Below are positions 1-7,243 of a stretch of 64,000 nucleotides of DNA, in pieces. This DNA is from Candidatus Accumulibacter conexus (lineage in GTDB: Bacteria > Pseudomonadota > Gammaproteobacteria > Burkholderiales > Rhodocyclaceae). The stretch lies in contig JAGFNJ010000016.1 of the NCBI GenBank assembly GCA_017592775.1, positions 1 to 64,000 of the forward strand. Direction: 5' to 3'. A program made the translations under genes and the position numbers. Numbering within the stretch: position 1 is the stretch's first letter; each line of letters begins with the position of its first letter. Under the pieces are notes generated by a model. The model did no database searches. It had not been told where the DNA came from and saw only the letters and a list, made by a program, of their open reading frames with translations.

Positions 1-178
1 CCGCCCCATCCGTTTGGCATCGCGTCTGTGATCACCTCAAGCGGATTCTCGCTGGTATCGAGGAGCCACCAACGCATCGGTTGCTGGGAAATTATGCGGA
101 TGGAGTCGGCTAACTGCGGTTTTTAGGATGATGCGGTGAGCCGCGGGCAGTTGCCGGCCCTGCGCCGGCGCCGCCGGT
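1..178. other. Left edge, no confident gene
   Basis: This stretch lies downstream of the btuF stop codon. A minus-strand ATG at 77 opens a frame that runs off the left edge (begins MRWWLLDTSENPLEV), but it has no clear ribosome binding site and I do not recognise the protein. It may be the start of a truncated gene or chance. Confidence 0.2.
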
Positions 179-1072
179 TCAGGGCTGCGGCCGCCTGCGG
201 CGGGCGACGTCGAGCGCGGCGCAGAGCTTCTCGGTGCCGTCGAGGATGCGCGGCGTGTGCCGCTGAATCAGATCCGGGTCGATGTGGAAGAGGTTGCCGC
301 GCCGCACCGCCGTCATGCCGGTCCACCGGTCCCAGTCGTGCAGCCAGTCGGGGCGCGCGTCGCCCATGCCGGTGGCGACGATGGCTTCCGGGTCGGCCGC
401 GAGTACCGCTTCGACGCCGACGGTCGGCGACATCCGGCGCAGGTGGCCGAAGACGTTCTGGCCGCCACACAGGCTGATGGCGTCGCTGATGATCTGCGGA
501 CCGCCGACGGTGGTCAGCGGCGCTTTCCAGATCTGGTAGAAGACCCGTACCACGGGCTTGCCGGCGTGCGCGGTCCGCAGCGCCGCCAGGCGCTGGCGGA
601 AGGCCGCGGCAGCGGCACGGGCACTCGCCTGCGTGCCGGCCAGTTCGCCCAGCCGTTCGATCTGCTCGGCGATGTCCGGCAGGGCGTTCGGTTGCGACAC
701 GTAGACCGCCAGGCCGAGCGCCCGCAGCTTGTCGACCTGGCTCATGTCGTTGCCGCTTTCCCAGGCGATGACGAGATCCGGCCGCAGCGCGACGACCGCT
801 TCCAGGTCGATCCGCGAGTAGCCGCCGACGCGGGCCAGCCGCCTGGCTGGCGGCGGATGGTCACTGTAGTCGACGGCACCGACCAGATGGCCGCCGGCGC
901 CGGCGGCGTAGAGCATCTCGACGATGTGCGGCGCGAGGGCGACGATGCGTCTCGCCGGTGCCTTGAGCCGGACCGTCGTGCCGACATCGTCGCGCACGAC
1001 GATCTCGCCGCGCGCCTGCGGCAGCAGGGCGATGCTGGCGATGCAGACGAGGCAGCAGCTCAGGAAGCGCAT
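179..1072 (-). CDS. btuF: Periplasmic cobalamin-binding protein BtuF-like
   Basis: A 297-residue substrate-binding protein of the vitamin B12/siderophore ABC transporter class. Residues 1-22 form a secretory signal peptide. The mature part opens with the family's 'DDVGTTVRLKAPARRIVALAPH' type region, seen here around residues 28-49, and then the helical-backbone fold typical of class III binding proteins (BtuF, FepB, FhuD). It would capture corrinoid in the periplasm and hand it to the BtuC permease. It is the last gene of the minus-strand cluster, 7 bases after the ATPase stop codon. Fold alone cannot separate cobalamin from siderophore binding. The cobalamin riboswitch ahead of the operon is what favours B12. 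Confidence 0.85.
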   Translation of the reverse strand: MRFLSCCLVCIASIALLPQARGEIVVRDDVGTTVRLKAPARRIVALAPHIVEMLYAAGAGGHLVGAVDYSDHPPPARRLARVGGYSRIDLEAVVALRPDLVIAWESGNDMSQVDKLRALGLAVYVSQPNALPDIAEQIERLGELAGTQASARAAAAAFRQRLAALRTAHAGKPVVRVFYQIWKAPLTTVGGPQIISDAISLCGGQNVFGHLRRMSPTVGVEAVLAADPEAIVATGMGDARPDWLHDWDRWTGMTAVRRGNLFHIDPDLIQRHTPRILDGTEKLCAALDVARRRRPQP

Positions 1073-1079
1073 GGGGTGC

Positions 1080-1853
1080 TCATTGTGGAACGAAGACGCG
1101 CCGGCCGTCGTCGTCGAACTGGCGCAGCGGGTGGCCGTACAGTCCGGACAGCGTCGCCGCCGTCAGGATGTCGTCGACCGGGCCGCTTTCGCTGCGCCCG
1201 TCGCCGAACAGGAGCAGCGCGCGGTCGCAATAGCGGTACGCCAGCGCCGGGTCGTGCAGAACCATGACGACGCCGGCGGCGTGGTCGCGCGTCGCGCCGG
1301 CGAAGAGTTCGAGCACCGCGAACTGGTGGTTGAGGTCGAGGTGCGACAGCGGCTCGTCGAGGAGATAGAGCGCCGGCGCCTGCGTCAGCACGGTGGCGAT
1401 CGCCAGTCGCTGGCGTTCGCCGCCGGAAAGGGTGCCGACCTGGCGCCGTTCGAGCCCGCTCAAGCCGACCGCCCGCAGGGCGCTGCGCGCCAGTTCGGCA
1501 TCGCGCCGGCTCTCCCAGTCCCAGCGCCCGAGGTGCGGATGGCGGCCGGTGAGGACCGTTTCCAGTACCGTCGAAGCGAATGGATCGTTCTGCGACTGGC
1601 CGAGCCATGCCCGCTGCAGTGCTGCCCGGCGTGGCGGCATGCGCGCCAGATCCTCGCCGGCGAGCAGGACCGTGCCGCCGCTGGCCCGGCGCAACCCGGC
1701 CAGCGTCGCCAGCAGCGTCGACTTGCCACTGCCGTTGCGGCCGAGGATGGCGAGCCGCTCGCCGGCGGCGAGATCGAGGTCGAGCTGACGCACCAGCGTC
1801 GTGCCGCCGATTTCGACCAGCAGTTTCCGGGTGGCGAGCAGTGGCACGCTCAT
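1080..1853 (-). CDS. btuD: ABC transporter ATPase, cobalamin type (BtuD-like)
   Basis: A 257-residue ATPase that powers import through the BtuC-like permease. Walker A GRNGSGKST is at residues 38-46, the signature LSGGERQRLAIA near residue 140 and Walker B LYLLDEP near residue 160. Length and sequence match the BtuD/FecE/FhuC family. The ATG at 1853 overlaps the permease stop codon by four bases (ATGA), which shows translational coupling. The open frame continues far upstream of this ATG, but that extension is antisense-like sequence inside the permease gene and is not part of the protein. Confidence 0.9.
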   Translation of the reverse strand: MSVPLLATRKLLVEIGGTTLVRQLDLDLAAGERLAILGRNGSGKSTLLATLAGLRRASGGTVLLAGEDLARMPPRRAALQRAWLGQSQNDPFASTVLETVLTGRHPHLGRWDWESRRDAELARSALRAVGLSGLERRQVGTLSGGERQRLAIATVLTQAPALYLLDEPLSHLDLNHQFAVLELFAGATRDHAAGVVMVLHDPALAYRYCDRALLLFGDGRSESGPVDDILTAATLSGLYGHPLRQFDDDGRRVFVPQ

Positions 1854-2827
1854 TTTGGCTGCCGCGACAGCAGGAAGAGGAAGACCGGCACGCCGATCAA
1901 TGCGGTCAGCACGCCGACCGGCAGTTGTTGCGGCGCGATCAGGGTGCGTGCCAGCGTGTCGGCCAGCAGCAGGAGCGAACCGCCGGCGAGTGCCGCTGCC
2001 GGCAGCAGCAGCCGGTGGTCGTTGCCGCTGGCGAGTCGCAGCAGGTGCGGCACGACGAGGCCGACGAAGCCGATTGCGCCGGCGCTGGTCACCGCCGCGG
2101 CGGTTGCCAGCGCCGCCAGCAGGTAAACGGCATGGCGCAGGCGGTCGACCGCGACGCCGAGCGCCTGCGCCTGCAGCAGGCCGCGCGCCAGTAGGTTGAG
2201 CTGGCGGGCAAAGGGCATCGTCAGGATGAGTGTCGCGGCAAGTATCGCCAACGGTGGCCACGGGCTGACGGTCTGGGAAAGATCGCCCATCAGCCAGAAC
2301 AGCATGCCGCGCAGGCGGTCTTCCGGGGCGATCGCCAGCATCAGGGTGACCAGGGCGCCGCCACCGGCGGCAACGATGACACCGGTCAGCAGCAGGCGCG
2401 TCTGCGTCCAGCTGCCATCGCCGTGCGCCAGTCCGAAGACCAGGAGCATGGTGCCGAGGGCGCCGGCAAAGGCCATTCCGTCGATGGCGAGCGCCGGCAG
2501 GCCGAGCAGCATGGCGAACAGGGCGCCGCTGCCGGCACCGCTCGAGATGCCGAGAATGTAGGGATCGGCGAGCGGGTTGCGCAGCAGCACCTGCATCAGT
2601 GCGCCGGCCAGCGCCAGCAGGCCGCCGCAGGCGAAGCCGGCGAGGGCGCGTGGCAGCCGCAGTTGCAGGATGACGTCGGCGCCGGGCGGGTCGTTGCCGC
2701 TGAGCGCGGCGAGAACCTCTGCCGCCGTGAAGCGGATGCTGCCCGTCGCCAGCGCCGTCCACAGGCTCGCCAGCGCCAGCAGCACCAGCAGCAGGAGGAT
2801 CAGGATGGCGCGGCGACGGTTCGGCAT
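1850..2827 (-). CDS. btuC: ABC transporter permease, FecCD/BtuC family
   Basis: A 325-residue inner-membrane permease of the FecCD family, which forms the translocation path for cobalamin (or another metal chelate) together with the ATPase encoded next. The N-terminus MPNRRRAILILLLLVLLALAS is a positively charged start followed by the first of about ten hydrophobic segments. The conserved family region 'LPRALAGFACGGLLALAGALMQ' lies near residue 60, and 'ILGISSGAGSGALFA' near residue 95. The start at 2827 overlaps the stop of the TonB receptor gene by one base step (ATGA), and its own stop overlaps the ATPase start. The operon is therefore read as one coupled unit. Confidence 0.9.
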   Translation of the reverse strand: MPNRRRAILILLLLVLLALASLWTALATGSIRFTAAEVLAALSGNDPPGADVILQLRLPRALAGFACGGLLALAGALMQVLLRNPLADPYILGISSGAGSGALFAMLLGLPALAIDGMAFAGALGTMLLVFGLAHGDGSWTQTRLLLTGVIVAAGGGALVTLMLAIAPEDRLRGMLFWLMGDLSQTVSPWPPLAILAATLILTMPFARQLNLLARGLLQAQALGVAVDRLRHAVYLLAALATAAAVTSAGAIGFVGLVVPHLLRLASGNDHRLLLPAAALAGGSLLLLADTLARTLIAPQQLPVGVLTALIGVPVFLFLLSRQPK

Positions 2828-4800
2828 CAGTGGAAGGCGTAGCTCGCGCTCATCAGGAAGGTTCGCCCGTCGGCCGGGTAGTAGTAGTAACCCTGGAACG
2901 CCGAGTAACCGGCAAACGGCGCGTAGACCTCGTCGAAGGCGTTGAGCAGGCGGGCGGCGATCGACCACGGCTTGAAGTCCCAGGCGGCCGTCAGGTCGAC
3001 CGTCGTGTAGCCGTCCAGCCTGTCGAGCGCGTTGGCGAAGTCGCCGCTGAAGTAGCGCTCGCCGACATAGGTGCCGACCAGCGCGTAGCGGCCCATGCTG
3101 CCGCCATCCCAGGAGATCCGCGCTGCCGCCGAGTTGCGTGGCACCAGCGGCAGTTGGTTGCCGCCATAGACGCCGCTGCGGAAGGTCGAGCGCGTGTAGC
3201 TGTAGCTCAGAAGCGCCGCCAGCGATGGGGCGATCTGCCAGTTCGTCTCGAGTTCGAAGCCCTGGCGGCGCGTCGGATCGAGGTTCACGTTGGCGAACAG
3301 CGTGCCGTCGAAGGCGATCTCGTCGTCGAGGCTCATGTGGTAGAGGGCGGCACGCGCACGCAGCGGACCGAAGCTGGCGTTGCCACCGATCTCCTGCACC
3401 GTCCCGGTCTGCGGCTTGAGGTTGCCGGCGAAGACCGGGACACCGTTGATCGGGTCGTAGCCAAACAGTTCGTCGGTGGTCGGGAAGCGGAAGGTGCTGC
3501 CCGCCTTGGCGTAGGCACGCCAGCCGTTGCCGGCATGATTGACGCCGATGTCCCAGGCGGTTGCCGAGTTGCGCGCGCTGCCTTCGATGGCAGGCTGGAA
3601 CCAGGCCGGGTAGGCTGCCTGCTCCGCCGACTGGTCCATGCTCTGGTAGCGCGCGCCGAGCAGGCCACTCCAGCCGCCACCGAAGGTGGTCACGTTCTGG
3701 AAATAGACGCCGCTGCTGTCCTGGCGGGCGTTCTGTTGCGGCGCCGACGAATAGCTGGCGTCGACCTTGCCGGAGTAGTGGTCGAAGCCGAACACCGTTT
3801 CGCTGGCCATTTCGCCGAGTCCGTGCTGCCAGCGCAGGCGCGGCGTGAAGGACCAGCTCTCGCGGGTGCGGTCGGCTTCGCTGGCGAACGACACGTAGCG
3901 GAAGTGACCGTCCTGGCGCTCGATCGAGACTTCTGCGTCGAGGCGCAGGCTGTCGCCGAGCGGCAGCGTGACGCCGGGACGCAGGCGGTAACCGTTGCTG
4001 CGCTGGGAGTCGTCGGGGAAAATCGACTTCTGTGGTCGCGACGGATAGTCGGCCGCGAGCAGGTAGCCGGGAAGGCCCGAACTGTCCCGGTAGACCGAGT
4101 AGTCGAGGAAGGCCTCGCCGTCGCCGCGGGCGAGGTAGATGCCGCCGCGCCCGCTCAGCGCGAGCTGGTCGGCCTGATTGTTGGCGCGCCAGCCGTTGGT
4201 GTCGGCGTAGTGCGCGAAGGCGTTGATGTAGCCGGTGGTGTTGCCGGCGGCCGCGTTGAGGTCGGCGGTCTGCGTGCCATAGGTGCCGACACTGAGCGTC
4301 GCGCCGAAACGCGGGCGGCCGGATTTGTCGGTGATGATGTTCACGACGCCGCCGGTCGCCTTGTCGCCATACTGGACGCTGCCGGCGCCGCGCAGGATCT
4401 CGATTCGCTCGACGCTGTCGAGCGGGATCGCTGACCAGTTTACGCTGCCGAGGTCGATCGGGTTCATCCGCTGGCCGTCGAGCAGGATGAGCGTGTTGCT
4501 GCCGGCGCTTTCGCCGAAGCCGCGGATGTCGATCGTCGAGTCGATGCCGAGGCTGCCCGACAGCGCACGCACGACGACGCCGGCGTTCGACTTGAGGATG
4601 CCGGGCAGGTCACGCGCCGGGCTGTTGCGGATGTCGTCGCGCGTGATGACGCTGATGTTGGCCGGCAGACGGGATTCGGGTTCGGCGAAGCGGGTGGCGG
4701 TGACGACCACCACATCGGCGTCGCGCGCGTCGTCGGCGCGCAGCGGTGCGGTACAGGTGACGAGCAGGGCCGCGGCGAGCGGCGGCAGGCGTGGATTCAT
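2827..4800 (-). CDS. btuB: TonB-dependent outer-membrane receptor, vitamin B12 type
   Basis: A 657-residue outer-membrane beta-barrel receptor. It has a signal peptide (residues 1-22, ending ALRA), a TonB-box region (DADVVVVTATR), a plug domain with the motif 'RIEILRGAGSVQYGDKATGGVVNIITD', and a barrel that ends in the terminal aromatic-rich strand 'SASYAFH'. It would import corrinoids in a TonB-dependent way. The ATG at 4800 is chosen because the signal peptide starts there; the frame upstream of it is the riboswitch leader. Riboswitch control and downstream btuC, btuD and btuF genes support BtuB over a siderophore receptor. Confidence 0.9.
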   Translation of the reverse strand: MNPRLPPLAAALLVTCTAPLRADDARDADVVVVTATRFAEPESRLPANISVITRDDIRNSPARDLPGILKSNAGVVVRALSGSLGIDSTIDIRGFGESAGSNTLILLDGQRMNPIDLGSVNWSAIPLDSVERIEILRGAGSVQYGDKATGGVVNIITDKSGRPRFGATLSVGTYGTQTADLNAAAGNTTGYINAFAHYADTNGWRANNQADQLALSGRGGIYLARGDGEAFLDYSVYRDSSGLPGYLLAADYPSRPQKSIFPDDSQRSNGYRLRPGVTLPLGDSLRLDAEVSIERQDGHFRYVSFASEADRTRESWSFTPRLRWQHGLGEMASETVFGFDHYSGKVDASYSSAPQQNARQDSSGVYFQNVTTFGGGWSGLLGARYQSMDQSAEQAAYPAWFQPAIEGSARNSATAWDIGVNHAGNGWRAYAKAGSTFRFPTTDELFGYDPINGVPVFAGNLKPQTGTVQEIGGNASFGPLRARAALYHMSLDDEIAFDGTLFANVNLDPTRRQGFELETNWQIAPSLAALLSYSYTRSTFRSGVYGGNQLPLVPRNSAAARISWDGGSMGRYALVGTYVGERYFSGDFANALDRLDGYTTVDLTAAWDFKPWSIAARLLNAFDEVYAPFAGYSAFQGYYYYPADGRTFLMSASYAFH

Positions 4801-4904
4801 GGCTTTCCCTTTCCCGGCAGGCGTCCCCGCAGGCCGGAATGACTGAAAAGGAAGCGACGGGAGGATGGCGACAAGCCGGGAACCGGCGCCACACCCCGCG
4901 GCAC

Positions 4905-5100
4905 TTCCGCTGCTTGTCACAGGCCGGTATCCGGGCTCGCAAGTCTTGACGCGCCGCCTTCCCGGACCAGGGTCCAGTGGCGTGATGGCGCGCCCGCACT
5001 CGCTTACCGTTGCGGGGGCAGCAGCGGACTTGTCGTCTGGCGACGCACCGCTTTCCCGTTTGACCGCGGTCGGAGAATCCTTCCGCAGCACCTGCAACGG
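4905..5100 (-). ncRNA. Cobalamin riboswitch ahead of btuB
   Basis: The minus-strand leader of btuB carries the cobalamin riboswitch landmarks in order: GGTGCTGCGG near its 5' end (about 5090), CCGCTGCTGCCCCCGCAAC then GGTAAGCGAG (about 5000-5030), GCCACTGGACC with GGGAAGGCGG (about 4955-4985), and the B12-box variant GAGCCCGGATACCGGCC at 4922-4938. About 100 bases separate the box from the btuB ATG. Adenosylcobalamin binding is expected to reduce btuBCDF expression. The exact ends are estimates. Confidence 0.92.
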
Positions 5101-5275
5101 GGCGCATTGTACACGCAGGCGTGCGGCGGCGCTGCGTCAATGCGTGGTCGTGGCGACGGGTCGCCGGCGCTGGACGTCGGTGGAGGGGATGGGGTGAAGG
5201 GTGCTGGCCGTTCCGTGGCGGCGATCAGCCGACCACGGTCACGGAACGGGCAAGTGGATCTGTCGCTGCGGCGCG

Positions 5276-6109
5276 TCAGGCATCCTGCCGCCGGCGGCGC
5301 AGCCAGCGCAGGCCGCCCAGCAGGCCGAGGCCGGCGAGCGTCAGACCGGCCGGCTCCGGCACGGCGCGGTTGGGTTCGGCATAGAGGAAGTCGTCCATCA
5401 CGACGACATCGTCGTTGGGGTTGCCGAGCACGCCATTCGCGACGATGGTGTTCACGCCGGAAGTCAGCCGGACGCGGCTGATCCGCTCGCCGGCGTCGAA
5501 AACTGCGCCGAGGAAGCTCAACCCCTGGTTGCCGCCGACGGGCACGTCGCGTGAGAATATCTTCGACCCGCTCTCGTCGAAGAACTCCATCGTCGTCAGA
5601 CCAAGCACTTCGACATCGACGAAGATGGCAGCGAAAGCGCTCGTCGTGGCAGCCGTCGTCGTCCCGGGGACGAAGAAGCTGACGTCGGTGATGTTGCTGT
5701 TCACCGCGGTAAACAGTCGTTGCGGGCTGAAGACCTGGAAGTCGTTCGGGAAGCCGAACAGGACCGGAGCGGCCTGGCCGGCGTTGGCGCTGACCAGGAA
5801 ACCTGTTCCCGGCGTGCTGAACACCGCTCCGCGCGGTGAGTTGACGTTGAAGAAGTCTGCCGGCAGGAGGTTGGGGTCGGCGCGGATGTCCGGCACGCCA
5901 TCCCAGTTGATCTCGCGGCGAAGACCGCCGAAGGAACCATTGGCGCCGGCAGTGGTGCCGCCGCCCACGGCTGTGCGAAAGGCATCGCGCGTGGGTGTGA
6001 TGGCTGCGGCATTGGCGCCGGCAGCCTCGTAGACGATCAGGGCGGCGCTCGCCGCCGGGGCCAGCAGCATGGCGGCAAGGGCGCCTGCGGACTTGCAGAT
6101 CAGGTTCAT
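5276..6109 (-). CDS. PEP-CTERM sorting domain protein
   Basis: A 277-residue exported protein. Residues 1-22 are a signal peptide (MNLICKSAGALAAML... ending ASAA). The C-terminus is a textbook PEP-CTERM tripartite sorting signal: VPEP, a hydrophobic stretch (GLTLAGLGLLGGLRWL) and a terminal RRRR cluster. Such proteins are processed by an exosortase and are linked to exopolysaccharide and biofilm formation. The middle shows no recognised catalytic domain and is rich in Gly, Asp and Val, as usual for the class. The chosen ATG (6109) is the one that begins the signal peptide. No exosortase gene is in this window. The gene stands alone between the riboswitch and fdhD. Confidence 0.85.
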   Translation of the reverse strand: MNLICKSAGALAAMLLAPAASAALIVYEAAGANAAAITPTRDAFRTAVGGGTTAGANGSFGGLRREINWDGVPDIRADPNLLPADFFNVNSPRGAVFSTPGTGFLVSANAGQAAPVLFGFPNDFQVFSPQRLFTAVNSNITDVSFFVPGTTTAATTSAFAAIFVDVEVLGLTTMEFFDESGSKIFSRDVPVGGNQGLSFLGAVFDAGERISRVRLTSGVNTIVANGVLGNPNDDVVVMDDFLYAEPNRAVPEPAGLTLAGLGLLGGLRWLRRRRQDA

Positions 6110-6367
6110 GACTGTATTCCTTTCGCTGATGACACGGTGGTGAGACGGCAGATGGTTCGCACTGGATGCGAACGAGTACGATAAGCAAGAACTGGTCCCG
6201 GAAAAAAATACCTTATGTAACAGTGTGTTGGGAAGAACCATGGGCTGCCTGTGGCGGTGTGTGTAAAGAAAACCGACACCGCGGCGCGGGAGCTGGCCTG
6301 GTCGCCACGGAGCGTACAGCCCGCCGGGCCGTGCGGCCGGCTGGCGGTACCGGGCGTGCCGGAGCCG

Positions 6368-7243
6368 CTAGCGCAGCGGCGGCGCCTGCGGCGCGGCGCC
6401 AAGCGGACCTTGGTCGAAGCGACTGGCGCCGGTGTAACAGAGAAATCGCCGACCGGCGGCGCGTCCAACCAGGGTCATTCCGAGCCGCTCGGCGAGCGAA
6501 TGACCCATGGCGGTGATGCCATTGCGCGAGACGACGATCGGCACCCCCATGCGCGCGGCCTTGATCACCATCTCGCTCGTCAGGCGGCCGGTGGTGAGCA
6601 GCAGCTTGTCGCCGCCGTCGACGGCGTGCATCGCCATCCAGCCGGCGACGGTGTCGACGGCATTGTGGCGGCCGACGTCCTCGACGAAGAACAGCAGTTC
6701 GCTGCCGTGGAAGAGCGCCGTGCCGTGCACCGAGCCGGCTTCGCGGTGGACGCTGGGCTGCTCCCGCATTCGTTCGAGTGCCGCCAGCAGCGTCGCCCGG
6801 TCGATGCGCGCGACGTCGACGGCTGGCAGCCGCATCGTCCCGAGGTCGGCCATCTGTCCCGCGAACATCGTTCCCTGAGCACAGCCGGTGTTGACTACCG
6901 GGCGTACGGCGCGTGTCCGCAGTGCCTTGCTGCCGGCGGCGCCCGCGCGGGTGCGCACCGCGGCCGCGTCCACCGACCAGTCGACCGTCACCGAATCCAC
7001 CTGCCGCAGATCCGGGAGCAGCCGCTGGTTGAGGAGGTAGCCGAGCACCAGCCATTCGGGGTACTGGCCGAGCGTCATCAGCGTCACCAGTTCGCGCCGG
7101 TCGACGTAGACCGTCAGCGGTCGCTCGTCCGGGATGCGGATCGTCCGCTCCTCGCCGGCCGCGTCGAGGACGCGTATTTCCTGCGTCAGGCTCGCCGTCG
7201 CCCGCGTCAGCCGCGGCAGACCGCGACCGCCTTCAGCCGGCAT
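6368..7243 (-). CDS. fdhD: Formate dehydrogenase accessory sulfurtransferase FdhD
   Basis: A 291-residue FdhD/FdsC protein, which transfers sulfur from a cysteine desulfurase to the molybdenum cofactor of formate dehydrogenase. Family features seen are 'PLTVYVDRRELVTLMTLGQ' near the N-terminus, the loop 'NTGCAQGTMF' and the highly conserved 'EDVGRHNAVDTVAGW' and 'LLLTTGRLTSEMV' motifs. The loop has a single cysteine where the Escherichia coli protein has a CxxC, as in many betaproteobacterial FdhD proteins. The ATG at 7243 overlaps the end of the alpha-subunit gene by 11 bases, so the two are coupled. An in-frame extension upstream lies inside that gene and was rejected. Confidence 0.9.
   Translation of the reverse strand: MPAEGGRGLPRLTRATASLTQEIRVLDAAGEERTIRIPDERPLTVYVDRRELVTLMTLGQYPEWLVLGYLLNQRLLPDLRQVDSVTVDWSVDAAAVRTRAGAAGSKALRTRAVRPVVNTGCAQGTMFAGQMADLGTMRLPAVDVARIDRATLLAALERMREQPSVHREAGSVHGTALFHGSELLFFVEDVGRHNAVDTVAGWMAMHAVDGGDKLLLTTGRLTSEMVIKAARMGVPIVVSRNGITAMGHSLAERLGMTLVGRAAGRRFLCYTGASRFDQGPLGAAPQAPPLR

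Noticed and set aside
1854-2762. Upstream extension of the btuD frame
   Set aside because: It lies inside btuC and the ATGA overlap gives a better start. The added residues are Arg/Ala/Pro noise.
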